A stretch of 64,000 nucleotides of DNA from Lentisphaeria bacterium (GTDB lineage Bacteria > Verrucomicrobiota > Lentisphaeria > Victivallales > Victivallaceae): NCBI GenBank assembly GCA_900768505.1, contig CAAGED010000056.1, positions 46,296-110,295 on the forward strand, in the 5' to 3' direction. Position numbers and translations under genes: made by a program. Shown piece by piece: positions 1-11,300 of this stretch (its first letter is position 1; every line of letters starts with the position of its first letter). Below the pieces are notes generated by a model. It was not told the DNA's origin and did no database searches. It was given only the letters and a program-made list of their open reading frames with translations.

Positions 1-1254
1 CGGTGTTTCGTAAACCGAACTCATTGCGCTGTTGCTCAATGCCCAGAATTTGGGATGTACATCGCTGGATGGCATCAGATCGCTGTCAAAATAATCGGCG
101 ATATTGGCGGCGAACTGCTTTACCTCTTTAGTGTCGGTTTTGCCGGTATAGCTGTTTTTTGCATCCTGAAACCATGGAATTGAAGTTGCCTTGTCATCCT
201 TGATTTTTTCATTGGCTTTCCACTCATCTTTGGAGGTGCTTAACAACTTTAGCACTAATTCGTCCGGTTTGCGCTGTTTTAAATTTTCATAATCCGGTAA
301 ACTGCTCTCATCGGCTGGTTTGGCGGCGTAAAGCGCATCCCAGTTGCGGGCCAGATTAAAGCGGTGATATGCTTTGGTGGTCATTGCTGGCGCTTCGGCA
401 GTGCCGGTATTTTCCACTTCATAAAACGCCTCTTCCACCCGGGTTGAGGGAATGGAATAATAATGATTCATTGCCACCAGATTTTTGCGGTCACTTTCCG
501 CCATATCCCGGTTTATTGAGTCAAGGTTATAAACCTTCGAAAAGAAGGTAGTGACATCCAGATACTTGCTGATATTGGAGAATTTTATGTTATTGTTTGC
601 AAAATTATCCAGCATCGTGGTGTGATCCGCCGCGTTGCCGGTAAGAATCCATGCGGCATCAATTTCTTCAACATTTCTCCCCTTTCGCAATTCATTGGCA
701 TCCCCCTCGGCGGAGTCGTCACTGTTCAAATATGTGGTTACGCCGATTCCGTAATTCGGAATTAGCACAAAAGCTAAACGGCTAATTACCTGATCCTGAT
801 CAGAATCCCGCAGCATAAGCCATTTGAAATCATCTGCCGGGTTGTCCCACATGCCGGTCATTGAACGATCGTAAATTCCAGGGTGTTCCAGAATTTTGGC
901 AAGGTTGCTGTCAACTTCCAACCCTTGATACTTGGTGTTTTCTTTGATGGCGTCATTGATCGGGTTGATAATCAGTTTGCCGGTGGAACCATCCTCCGGC
1001 AAAAAAAGCTTAATCGGATACTGACCGTTGCGATTCAATAAGTTGCAGACCATGTTCGCCACGGAATTTTGCAACGCCTTGTTGTTGGCGGTGTTGGCGT
1101 TATTGTTGGCCATGCGCTGTTCAAAAATTGAGGCGGTGGCGAAAGCCAGTACCATAACCAGCAAAATTGCCAGAACCGCCACGGCTGAAATCAGCGCAAA
1201 TCCGGACTCGGCGCGCTCCCGGAGTATGGTGAGTTTTTGCTTGTATTTAATCAT
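1..1254 (-). CDS. GspK/PilX-like minor pseudopilin, partial (C-terminus off the left edge)
   Basis: An open frame runs from ATG at 1254 to the window edge without a stop (about 418 codons seen). The N-terminus is a short charged leader, then SGFALISAVAVLAILLVMV, a type IV pilin-like hydrophobic helix at about residues 17-40. The mature protein would begin FALIS, so the Glu at +5 found in major pilins is absent. That absence is typical of GspK, the tip pseudopilin, and of PilX-like proteins. The rest is a large soluble periplasmic region. The start has a perfect AGGAGG six bases upstream, and its ATGA overlaps the stop of the preceding gene, so the two are probably translationally coupled. It is the fifth gene of a pseudopilin operon, where GspK belongs. 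GspK is inferred from position and the missing Glu. Confidence 0.75.
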   Translation of the reverse strand, partial: MIKYKQKLTILRERAESGFALISAVAVLAILLVMVLAFATASIFEQRMANNNANTANNKALQNSVANMVCNLLNRNGQYPIKLFLPEDGSTGKLIINPINDAIKENTKYQGLEVDSNLAKILEHPGIYDRSMTGMWDNPADDFKWLMLRDSDQDQVISRLAFVLIPNYGIGVTTYLNSDDSAEGDANELRKGRNVEEIDAAWILTGNAADHTTMLDNFANNNIKFSNISKYLDVTTFFSKVYNLDSINRDMAESDRKNLVAMNHYYSIPSTRVEEAFYEVENTGTAEAPAMTTKAYHRFNLARNWDALYAAKPADESSLPDYENLKQRKPDELVLKLLSTSKDEWKANEKIKDDKATSIPWFQDAKNSYTGKTDTKEVKQFAANIADYFDSDLMPSSDVHPKFWALSNSAMSSVYETP

Positions 1255-2372
1255 AAATTGCCTCCTTCGGCGGGGATGGTGACGGTTTTGCTGAAGGTTT
1301 TTCCTTTGGAATTCTCTATCTGAGTTATTTCCCGGTTCAACTCCTCTTGGGCCTTGGCGGTAATGCCTTCCGTCGCCAATTGTTGTTTCAAACTCAACCA
1401 GCGCACATAATCTTTGCGCGGCAACATTTTCAGTTCAATTTTTATCATGTCCGGCTTGGGGGTCCCGGAGATGTTGTCGGGATTTTCAGATGAGAAATCA
1501 CTCCAGTTCTCCGGTTCGGTCAGCGTGACATCGTTGTTGGCGGCCAGACCCATAAGTTTGACGGCTTCATATTTTTCAGTAGTCGGATTGAGTTTTAAGC
1601 CGATCAAATTGAAGCTGGTGATGCAATCGATCACCAAATCATACTTGTGCCGATTCAAATTGGTGTTGTCCAGTGCGAAAATGTTAAATATCCGACTGTC
1701 CAGCTGCATATTCAACTCTGCCTCGTCTCTGGCCGCAATTTCCTCCGCGGTAAGCCCAAGCCCCAAGGTGTTAAGAATATTCTTTTTGTCAGAATCTTCG
1801 ATTAGTTCATTGGTGACCGAACTGTACGGTAACTCTTTACGCAGCAAAACTCCGCCGGCAAAATCGTCACCGTCTGCATTTAAATCTCCCGGCCATGGTT
1901 GCCCATCTGCCCGCGGCGGCAAATAAGTGTACTCAATTACACTTAAATTGTTGTTGCCGTCACTACTCATGGCGCTGCGGGCGATAAAATGAATCGCCGG
2001 AACGTTTGCGCCGTCATAAGCGGGATAGGTTGCTTTCTGAGCCTCAGTGACGGTAAAATCCTCCGATTTTACCAGAGCCGGGTATTCGCCGGCAATCGGT
2101 TTGAGTTCCAACCACAATGGCGCACACGCTAAATCACTGTCCGGTTGATTAACGTAAACCATGCTGCTCAATTCCTGATTGAGCATGTCCAAAACCACTC
2201 TGGCATCGCCATACATGTTGTTGCGGTTGCTGGTGTTAACCCAGGTCTCCTGGCCGGATTTCAGAAACGAAACCATTACGGTCATAATCAGAGCCAAAAT
2301 CGCCATGGAGACAATCAGCTCCACCAAGGTGAAAAACTGTCGCTTACTTTTGCATTTATGTTGTCTAAACAT
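1251..2372 (-). CDS. GspJ/PilW-like pseudopilin
   Basis: A 373-aa protein with a prepilin N-terminal signal: basic leader, then FTLVELIVSMAILALIM at about residues 15-31, with Glu at mature +5. The residue before the cleavage site is Phe, not the usual Gly. The soluble part is rich in Asp and Asn, as expected for a secreted or periplasmic subunit. It is the fourth of five pseudopilin genes and matches GspJ by order and size, although GspJ proteins are usually nearer 200 aa, so this one is long. An AGGAG site precedes the ATG. Its TGA overlaps the next ATG (ATGA). Family membership is firm; the J assignment is inferred. Confidence 0.8.
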   Translation of the reverse strand: MFRQHKCKSKRQFFTLVELIVSMAILALIMTVMVSFLKSGQETWVNTSNRNNMYGDARVVLDMLNQELSSMVYVNQPDSDLACAPLWLELKPIAGEYPALVKSEDFTVTEAQKATYPAYDGANVPAIHFIARSAMSSDGNNNLSVIEYTYLPPRADGQPWPGDLNADGDDFAGGVLLRKELPYSSVTNELIEDSDKKNILNTLGLGLTAEEIAARDEAELNMQLDSRIFNIFALDNTNLNRHKYDLVIDCITSFNLIGLKLNPTTEKYEAVKLMGLAANNDVTLTEPENWSDFSSENPDNISGTPKPDMIKIELKMLPRKDYVRWLSLKQQLATEGITAKAQEELNREITQIENSKGKTFSKTVTIPAEGGNL

Positions 2373-2396
2373 TTTATTCTCCTGATGTGCCGCACG

Positions 2397-3158
2397 TTAC
2401 GGACGCGGTATATCAATGTAATAACGCTTGGTTTCACGTTTGTTGTACGGTACATCCAGCGGCCAGCTCGCCTCAATATTCAGTCGATTCCACTTATCCT
2501 TGGATTCTTCACTGCCGGGCTCGCTCTCGCTGGTGTATGGTTTGGTGTCATCAAAAGTTAAACTTTCAGTTCCGGCTTCTTCTTTTAAATTAAGCGCCGG
2601 CGTGGGGCTTTTCCAAACATAAAAGCAGATAGTGAAGTCGTAATCATTTTTGTCGCCGGCTTTGTGATTGATGTAGAAGTAATAGCCCTTGGCGCCGTTT
2701 TCGCTGTACTCGTAAATGTTGTCGCTGAAGAATACCGGATTGGCGGTGCTCTCCAAAACGGCCTTAAGCGCCTCTATGCTCAATTCCGTCCCCCTGGCCG
2801 CATTGTATATCGGATTGTCATCTTTGTCCTTGCCGCTTACGGAGTCAAATCTGCTTAAAGGTGCGTTGTCTCCACCCGTGGCCGGGGATTCGTCGGGGAG
2901 CGCATCAAAAAGTGCGGTGTAGTTGGTTGCGGATGATTTTGCAAAATTGGTCAGAAAACCGGTAAATTGCTCCACTACGTCGCTGGAAACATTGATTACA
3001 TTGGCACTGCGGCTGCTTTTTACCGCCACTGAAAAAAGTCCCATTATACTGGCAAAACCAAAGGCCAGCAGTGCCACGGTCAAGGTTACTTCAATGATAT
3101 TGAAGTGATGGCGGATTGTCCGCTTCCGGGCAGAATTAATTTTGATGTTTGACTTCAT
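2397..3158 (-). CDS. GspI/PilV-like pseudopilin
   Basis: A 253-aa protein starting at ATG 3158, with GGGAGA eight bases upstream. A GTG six bases further upstream is also possible but has poorer spacing. The N-terminus is a long basic leader followed by FNIIEVTLTVALLAFGF, a pilin-type helix with Glu at +5. The residue before the cleavage point is His rather than Gly. The helix carries the ALLAFG pattern common in GspI/PilV proteins. The start lies inside the end of the upstream gene, so the two are probably coupled. It is third in the operon, the GspI position. It probably forms part of the pseudopilus tip of a type II secretion-like or type IV pilus-like system. Confidence 0.78.
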   Translation of the reverse strand: MKSNIKINSARKRTIRHHFNIIEVTLTVALLAFGFASIMGLFSVAVKSSRSANVINVSSDVVEQFTGFLTNFAKSSATNYTALFDALPDESPATGGDNAPLSRFDSVSGKDKDDNPIYNAARGTELSIEALKAVLESTANPVFFSDNIYEYSENGAKGYYFYINHKAGDKNDYDFTICFYVWKSPTPALNLKEEAGTESLTFDDTKPYTSESEPGSEESKDKWNRLNIEASWPLDVPYNKRETKRYYIDIPRP

Positions 3159-3873
3159 AAGCACTTCTCCCGGTGTATTTATTGATTAACAAAGCGTAGC
3201 CGTTGTTAATCATTTTTTGGTATTTTTCATTGTTGCTGCCTTCTTCCTGAACGGTTTCATATTTGATAGCGCCGCTATTCTCATCAACGTAGGCCGGAAT
3301 TACCCGGATATCCAAATTGTGTTGTCCGGCCAATTTGCCGTTGGAACCAAAAACCACTGCTGTACAATCAGTTAACGTTTTGCCGTCTACGTTGTCCCCG
3401 CTTTTGAAAATTACTCTGCTGGCATAATTTGGGGTGGTTTCGGTTGAATTGTTTTCAACGAATGCAATAACACCCGGGGAGAGCATTTCCCATTTGCTTC
3501 CCGGCACTACTGCGCGAAATTCAAAATTTTCCCCCACCGGTTCTACAAAAGCCAGTATTGAGCCGCGGTATTTTACTGTGCCAAGGTCGGCTCCGGCATC
3601 ATGATTTGTTGCTGAGAAACCAACTCCCGGATTATCCAGACCGCTGCTCTCACTCCCGCGAGGCAATAACAGTGCCACATATTTACTGCGGGTAACTGCG
3701 GTTGAACGTGCGATTGCCACCTGACTGCCAATAACTTTGGCGGCCGAAGCCACTTTTTGCCCGGCGATCATGCTGCGGTAGGCCGGAACGGCGATGGCCA
3801 TGAGAATGGCCAATACTGCACAAACTATCAGCAGTTCTATCAGCGTAAAAAAATTCTTTTTCTCTCTTGGCAT
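3136..3873 (-). CDS. GspH/FimT-like pseudopilin
   Basis: A 245-aa protein beginning MPREKKNFFTLIELLIV, with a pilin-type helix to about residue 30 and Glu at mature +5. The expected Gly(-1) is replaced by Phe. After the helix comes a QVAIARSTAVTRSKYVAL segment, the pattern seen in GspH/FimT minor pseudopilins, where a helix carrying ARS-A is followed by the first beta strand. AGGTGAG lies just upstream of the ATG. It is the second gene of the operon. The protein is expected to be an inner-membrane-anchored component of the pseudopilus, processed by a prepilin peptidase that is not encoded in this window. Confidence 0.8.
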   Translation of the reverse strand: MPREKKNFFTLIELLIVCAVLAILMAIAVPAYRSMIAGQKVASAAKVIGSQVAIARSTAVTRSKYVALLLPRGSESSGLDNPGVGFSATNHDAGADLGTVKYRGSILAFVEPVGENFEFRAVVPGSKWEMLSPGVIAFVENNSTETTPNYASRVIFKSGDNVDGKTLTDCTAVVFGSNGKLAGQHNLDIRVIPAYVDENSGAIKYETVQEEGSNNEKYQKMINNGYALLINKYTGRSAYEVKHQN

Positions 3874-3903
3874 ATTCTCACCTTTTTTTATCCGGCTTAC
3901 CGA

Positions 3904-4374
3904 TTACTCTTTGATTGTAATATCGTCATCGGTGCCGTTTTTCTTATCTGCTCCGATGGAGTACAAGGAATAAGTCGCTTCATTGGAGTCAAAATTTTTA
4001 TTTTGGTTGTTTACCTTATAAACCACCGGCTGCTGCCAATAATCAATTGCAATATCATCTTTGTTTAAGGTGTTTGATCGTTTCAACGCCTTGTAGTCGA
4101 CGTATTTTGCCAATTTGCCGCCCTCGGATATGTAAAGACATTCGGAATCTTTTGGTTCCGGGTATTCGCCGTATTCATCGAAATACTTCTCGATTGCCAC
4201 TTTCAGCATGGTAAGTTTGCCCCGGGTGTCATTTTCGTGGGCTTTGTTCAGTATGGCGCCGCCGCCGGCGATGATGCCGCCGATAAGAATGGCCACAATG
4301 ACTACCACGGTCAGCAATTCCGGCAATGTATATTTATAGACAAGCAAATGTCCGCGCTGGTTCAAAAATTTCAT
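3904..4374 (-). CDS. GspG-like major pseudopilin
   Basis: A 156-aa protein, close to the usual GspG length. The leader is followed by YTLPELLTVVVIVAILIGG, with Glu at +5 and Lys where Gly(-1) is expected. The region LTMLKVAIEKYFDEYGEYP at about residues 75-95 matches the GspG core, in which a helix precedes a YP turn. The C-terminus, YSIGADKKNGTDDDI, matches the Asp-rich calcium-binding loop of GspG proteins. It is the first gene of the pseudopilin operon, and GGGAG lies upstream of its ATG. These features make it the major pseudopilin of a type II secretion-like system. No GspC, D, E, F, L, M or O is present here, so the rest of the apparatus must lie elsewhere. Confidence 0.83.
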   Translation of the reverse strand: MKFLNQRGHLLVYKYTLPELLTVVVIVAILIGGIIAGGGAILNKAHENDTRGKLTMLKVAIEKYFDEYGEYPEPKDSECLYISEGGKLAKYVDYKALKRSNTLNKDDIAIDYWQQPVVYKVNNQNKNFDSNEATYSLYSIGADKKNGTDDDITIKE

Positions 4375-4577
4375 ATTACCAAATCTCCCGAATTTCTCTT
4401 TTTCAGATGCGCCTTTTTGTCACTCTAAACACACCTTTTAGATAATAATCTCAAAAATTGGCAAATGCAAGTTGAAAATCTTATTTATCGATAAAAAAAT
4501 GCAAAAAAGATTGATTTGGCAACAATGGCGGCTATTTTTACGTTGTGTTTTATTTAAATTTTTAATGGAGTATTCTT

Positions 4578-4913
4578 ATGTGGTTTCATTTTTTTCCCAA
4601 ATATTATAAACTGGAATTTTATGTGCCTCCGGAGGATGCCGACAAGGTGAAGCAGGCCGTTTTTGCCGCCGGAGGAGGCAATTATGGCAAATATTCCAAT
4701 TGTTGCTGGTGTTCCGGCGGGGAGGGTGAGTTTTTGCCGTTGACCGGGGCTGAACCGTTTATTGGAAAAATCGGTCAGGTCGAACGCGTGCCGGAAATAA
4801 AGGTGGAGCTGATTTGTCATCGAAGTAAAATTTCAGCAGTGATTCGGGCGCTGAAAAATGCTCATCCATACGAAACCCCCGCTTTCAATTATTACCCGAT
4901 AAAAATATGTTGA
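4578..4913 (+). CDS. NIF3/YqfO-like single-domain protein
   Basis: A 111-aa soluble protein. It contains YKLEFYVPPEDADKVKQAVF near the N-terminus, a central glycine-rich GGGNYGKYSNCCWC segment, FLPLTGAEPFIG, and a C-terminal AHPYETPAFNYYPI. These match the small CutA-like dimerisation domain inserted in, or standing apart from, NIF3/YqfO proteins. The two metal-binding NIF3 halves are absent, so no hydrolase activity is implied. Small stand-alone versions are known in bacteria; their function is not established. It is divergently oriented from the pseudopilin operon. A GGAG site lies upstream of the start. Confidence 0.75.
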   Translation: MWFHFFPKYYKLEFYVPPEDADKVKQAVFAAGGGNYGKYSNCCWCSGGEGEFLPLTGAEPFIGKIGQVERVPEIKVELICHRSKISAVIRALKNAHPYETPAFNYYPIKIC

Positions 4914-5346
4914 GCATATAATTGAGTGTATGAAAAAAGTTTTTTTAGTGAATTTATTGGCTCATAAAATCGTTTGCCGTGGCTCGTAAAACATGAAAAA
5001 ACTTGTCAATTTAGGAAAACGAAAATGATTATTTCGGGATTGGAATAAAAAAACTTTAAAATTTTAAAAAGTTATGTTTTGTTCAGTTGCAATTGCCGAA
5101 TGAAGCATGTATATTCGAATAAGTTACGCTTTTATGCCGCTTTTTTGCCGGTATTGAAAGAGGTGCAGGGAATAAAAATTCAGTTGAAAAAATATAATAT
5201 AAGAGCAGTGTCGAAAAGTTTTGTTTCTCGTTCGCCGGCATAAAAAATATTTTGCTTGTTGTAGTTTTTTTCCGGGCGGTTAATTGTGGAAGCAAAAAAA
5301 TAAATTTTCGGGGCGTTGGCTCGCAGCTTCTACATGGGAGTAAGGT
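4914..5346. other. Gene-free A+T-rich stretch before the TPR/motor cluster
   Basis: No credible gene or RNA is seen. A TATAAT-like hexamer lies at 5193-5198 but has no good -35 partner at 16-18 bp. The promoter of the large cluster probably lies here, since the first gene follows directly. No intrinsic terminator was found after the NIF3-like gene. Confidence 0.4.
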
Positions 5347-8300
5347 ATGATCAAATTTGGCATCGCATCCAGGTTCAATTTTATGGTCGCCACATTGTTA
5401 TTGACCAGTTTAAGCGCCGCCGCCGCCGAACCGGCAGTGGAGCAGGCCAGGCAGTTGCTTAAAGAGAAAAAATATTCCGAAGCCGGCGCCCTCTTGGAAG
5501 CGCAACTGAATTCCGGAAAACCAAGTGCCGATCTGCTTCGGGTGGCGATGGAGGCTAAATTGCTCTCCGGAGACATCGTTTTTGCCTCACGACTGGCGGC
5601 AGAGGCTTTGAAGACAACCAAAAATCAGGATATGGAGCTCATTCGCCGCGCCGCGGAAATCGCCGCATTGGCCGGTGACAGTAAACTGGCTCTCTCCCGT
5701 TACTACACCTACTGCATGAATGTAAAAGAACGGGATGCAAATTTTATTGAAGCGCTGAATTATGTAGTTGAAGAGGGAATCAACGGGGACGTTTTCGCCA
5801 TGCAGATGGAGTTGAACTCTCCGGTCAGCAATGGACTTTATGCGTATAATTTCTACAATAAACTTTTGGAAAACCGGGAATTTGATCAGGCGGCCAGGGT
5901 TCTGCCGTTAATGCTGAAATTGTACGGCAACAATCAGGTTATTTTCAATGAAATTTTCCGCAGTATCAACCGAGCCAAGGCCAATATCAGCGACAAGGAA
6001 AAATTGCGCATTTTGGATATTGTGTCCAAGATGGCCATTGGTGACAAGGTGCGGATTGGCGAGTTAAACAGCCTTCTGTATGAATTTTACAAAAGCATAA
6101 ACGATGAAGAAAAAAGTGCGTTTGCCCTCGAATTTATCAAGAATTCCGGGAAGCCGCTGGAGTGGCAGTTTTTTCAGTCGCCGTTCAACGCCAGTGTCGG
6201 TAAACTCTTGAGCAATGCGGCGATTCGGGAACAAGCCGATAAATATTTGGCGCTGGAGAAAGTTTATCGCTCCGAGCCCCGCTATTATTATGAATATGTT
6301 TTGAATATTCTCCGCTCCCCGAAAATTTTTGCCAACCCCGCCGACCCGGCGTTGACAACCGACCAAATGATTCAATTATACGTTCAGACGGCTAAATTAT
6401 TTGATAATAAGCTGCCGGACGACAAGTTGTGCAATGAAATTGTCAATAATTTATTGAAAGAGGACAAGCCGGCGCAGATAAAATTTCTCAGCAGTAATAT
6501 CGCTTCCCTGCGTCCCAATTGGGTTAGCAACCTTTTTGCTATGGATTTGGGAAATGTAAAAAATTATTACCCACGGTATTTGGCCGCCCAAAGCAGCGCT
6601 TACGGCAAAGAGCAGGCCAAGTGGAATGTTATCAGCCAGTTGCGTGAGGCTAAATTAAAAAATGAGCACCGGGAAGCGCTTTTGAGTTATATGTTGTTCA
6701 ATCCCAATTTCGACCGCAATATGATTTCCAACGAGTTGGTGCATTCCCAGTTTTGCACGCCGGATGAGGCACTGGCCATGCTCGCTCAGGTTTATGACCA
6801 GCAGGGCGCCAATGAAAATATGGAGAAATTTGTCGATTGGATGTTGACTCACAACAAATTCAAGGATAATCAGGCGGCTAAGAATTTCGCTGCCGATGTC
6901 AAGGCCAAACGCCCCGGCAAGAATGTTTCGATTGCCACCTACACGCAGCTACTGAATTTGCCGGTCAATAAAGAGAATGTCAACGCAATTATGAATCTCT
7001 GCGAAGTTTACGCCAAAAGTTGTCCCGGCATTGTGCCCGGTTCACTGGAGAAGGCCAACGACATGCAGGAATACCTTAATTATAAGGTTTGGGAGTGCAA
7101 CTCCAGGATAAAAGACAACGACAAGGTTTTGCAGTATGCAAAAACCTGGGCTCCCAAACTTAAACAGACCGGCAACACCTGGACCACCACTTTGCGGGAT
7201 GTTTTTGAAAAAGAGAGCGACCGCCGGGGAAAGACGCTTTATCAGATTGTTCCGGCATACGTGGCGCTGCTTCAGTCCGGACAGAATCCCAATGATGCCT
7301 GGCAGGAGTTGCGCACATTCTGTCACAATAATGTGACCCCGGAGAAGACGGATGTGTCACTTTATGCCCCGATTTACGGCAAATTTGACAACTTCACCAT
7401 GGAATTTATCCGCACGACTCGCAGCTCCTGGTCGCCGGAGTTTTTCAATAAACAATTGAAACTTGCGGCGGATGCCTACCCGGAATCAACCAGTTATGAT
7501 ATTTATAATAATTTCCTCAATTTCGTTAATAACGACAATTATGGCAAATTGGTGGATTTTGATACTGCCAAGGCGATGCTGGACAAGTTTATGGCGATTG
7601 AAAAATATAATAATTTCGCCAATTACGACCGCCGTTATGTTATGATTAATTTCCTCTTCCAGGGCGGAAAAACTGACGATGCTCTGAAGTTGATTAATTA
7701 CTACTTCGGCGTCGTTGCCAAATACAACCGTCTGGAACGGTTGAATGCCATTCGAAGTTTGTTATATAATTTCTGGAACGTGCCGGCCAAGGTGAGTGCT
7801 CCGGCATTGCTGGAGTACGCCCGGGCATACGAGGCGCTTACGGTGCAGGAGCGTAAACTGCATCAGGTGCCGGGACGGATGGTGGAGCAGCTTAACTGGT
7901 TTGCCAATAACAAGGAGGCGCCGAAAGAACACAAGGAGTTTTTCGGTAAATTCTACGCTCGCGTGATGGAGGATTTAGTGGCCGGCAATGTCCAGGTGCA
8001 GAATTGGGATATGATGTTTTATGCCGAGCCGGTTGCAGCGCAAATTGAGCTGGATTGCAAAAACAAAGATGCCTACAAGGCGGCCAGAGGTGCGGCACTT
8101 CTGCTGAAAATTTTGCGTTCCGACACCGACCTGTACCGGGGTATGAACGCCACTCGCCGGACGGTCAAGGCCTTGGAAGAGGCTAAGTTCGACCAGATTG
8201 CCTACTCGTATTTGACCAATATAAGTAAGCTACGCACCAACGTCGGAGAGGCGGTTCGCAATGATTACACCGCATACATTGCCAAATTATCCAGAAATAT

Positions 8301-11300
8301 CCCCGGTATTGTTCCAGTTGATAAGAGTGATCCGGCCTACCCGTTGTTTGCCGCCATGCAGGAGCTGGCGGAGGGCAATACCAAGCTGGCTTGGAATCAG
8401 ACCCGGGATAAGGTGGATTTGCTGACCAAACGTTACAAGGAGTTCGATACCGGTTTTGTGATTTGGGTGGTGGATCAGCTGCGTAAGCAGAAGATGTATA
8501 AAGAGGGAACTAATTTGGCCATGACCGTATGGCTGGACGAGGAGAAGCTTGATCCGGAAGATGCGGCGCTGCTGGGATTGTACAAGGGCGACCTCTACCG
8601 GGATATGAAGAATATTCCGGCGGCAAAAATTGAATATGAGGCGTTGCTGAGCAACAGCCGTTACAATAAAACCATTGCGGCCAAGCCGGCTAAATTCCGC
8701 ATTGTTGAATTGTTGATTATGACCCAGGATTTCAGCGGTGCACGATTGATGCTGGAACGGTTGATAGACTCCGGTTCGCTGGAGGAACAGGCGGACGCCT
8801 ACTACATGCTGGCCAGTTTGGAATTTGAGCAGAAAGAGTACGAAAGTGCAGTTGATTACCTCAAGCAGGTGTTCAAGCGGGTGCATGGCCATGTGGACGG
8901 ACGGCTGCTGGAGGGCAAATTGCGGATTGTAACCAGGAATCTCAGCAGTTATGAGATCCCGATCGGCCCAAAGCGTCTGCAGACGATTGCAATTCCGGGA
9001 AAGGATTTGGATTTCCAGATTCAGGACAATGATTTGTCCATCGCCCGGGGAAGCAAGGCTATTCCGGTGATTGTCACAACCTCCGATGGGAAGGATTCAG
9101 AAAAAATTGAATTGATGGCCAGCGCGGAGGATTCCACACTCTTTTCCGGAAAAATTTCCACCAGCCTGGGTAAGGCGGTGCCGAATAATCTGTTGCTGGA
9201 GCTTAACGGCAATGACAAGGTCGAGTATGTTATTGATCCGGAATTCCAGAAAGCATATAAATTGAATTATCCCTCCAAGATGCTGGAGGTTAAATCCGCC
9301 GCCCGCTTGGAGGCCAGTGCAAAAAGGATAATGTCCGAACAGGAAAAAAATGAAATGGAGCAGGGCTCGACCCTGGATTTAGTGCGTGCCGCCCGTTTGG
9401 AGAAAACGGTGCGTCCCGGCAGTCCGATATATATTCAGGTTACTGATCCTGACTGCAATACCGGAGCTACTCCCGGAAAAGTTACCGTTGACCTCAATGC
9501 CACCAGCGGCGACGAAATCAAAAATTTCGAGTTGACCGAGAGCGCCCCGTACAGCGGAGTCTTTGTGGGCGTCGTGCCTACTTCGGTGCCTTTCCCGGCG
9601 GCCAATGCTTCTGACGCGCAGGAGGATTGCGACATCAATGCGGTGATCAACTTCAATAAATCCGGCAGCTGGCTTTCGTTGCCGGACGGCAATAAGCCAA
9701 AATATCTTGAAGTGGATACCATGAGTTCATACAACTTCAAAACCATTGAATTGAAGATGAACCCTGAAACAGTGAAAAAATTTACCGTCTCCGCCGCATT
9801 GGAGCAGAAAGAGGAGTTGTTGGGTGAATATCCGGCCAATCAGGAAGAGGCTCGCGGCGGTTTGAAAATCCGGGTGGTGGAGAGCAGTGAAGCTGCGCTG
9901 GATCGGATGCAGGGAATTTTTGCCCGGGCCAATGCGAAAACTTATTACGCCGATACTCCGGAATTCAAGCGGGAGAACAGCGACCAGAAAGGGCGGCAGG
10001 GGTGGTTTATTTATGAGATGAGTGGTACGTTTTATGTGCCGGAAAATATGGAAATTGATTTGAAATTCCTCCATCCGCTGACCAATCAGCATTGGCTGGT
10101 TAATTATCTTCTGGTGGATGATAAAGTGGTTTTGGGGTACGGGGCGGCCAATGCCCAGAATCTGGAAAACGTCTCCACAATATTTTTGTCCAAGGGCATA
10201 CATACCATGAAATTATATGGTCGCGACTATCATGCCGACACCATGTTTGCCGTGGGGTATGCCAAGGCGGACGGTACATTTGAGCTGCTGCCGGAGGAGT
10301 GGTTCTCGGTTGGAATGAGCGAAGAGTTGTTTAACTACCTCAAGCCCAAGGGTGAAATCACCAAGAGTCCGGAGGGTTTCAATCTGACGTTGTCCGAACC
10401 GGCCCGTTATCGCAAGGTCAAGTTTAATTTTGAGGATTTCACCGGCAACCAACTGGCGGTGAAAGAGGTGGCGGCTTTTGATGAAAACGGGGCGAGGATT
10501 CTCCCCGTGGAGCAGGATTTGGCCACTGGAAAAAATAATCAGATTTTGGAAGTCGCCGCCGGTGACAAGATTGAAATCAAGTATGAAGACCGTCGGCGTC
10601 TGGACGATACCCGTCCGTCGCTGAAGGAAAATCTCAGTTCTTCTTTTGCCAACGGTTCGATTGATTTGTCTTATGAAGAGGTTTCCGTCTCTCCGGAGGG
10701 ATATCCATCCACCAAGTATTCGCCGGCCAAGCGGGTGCAGAACGGGGACACCTTGATGGTGGTGGTTAACGATGCGGACGAGGATCGTGGTTTGGACAAT
10801 CAGACGTTGACGGTGCATGTTAACTCTTCGTCCGGCGAAAAACTGGATTTGGATTTGGCTTTTGACCGCAGCAAAAACTCTTTTATGCAGATTTTTAAAT
10901 TGGGTGAGGTTACCGGCGGCGATACGATTAAATTTTCTCCCGGCGATACAATTACGGTTTCTTACCTGGATAAAGAGAACAATTCTCCCGGTATTCCGGT
11001 GGAACGAAGTTATTCAGTGACGGCCACCGAGGGCGGCCAGCCGGAGATTGTCATCTTCAATACCGATGTGAAACCGGTCGAAGACAAGAGTCAATTGGCA
11101 TTGCGCAAAATTGCCCAGATGCGGGATAATGGTGACAAGCGGGAAGATATAAAAATTTTCAAAGACCAAATTGAGGCAACCATATTGCGGGATGCTCAGA
11201 ACGATAAAAATGTTCCGGTAGTTATTGCCGGCAAAGCACCGTTGCTTTTTGAGGTTAATTACCCGGAAATGGCCAAGCACGCCGACAGCAAAATTACAAT

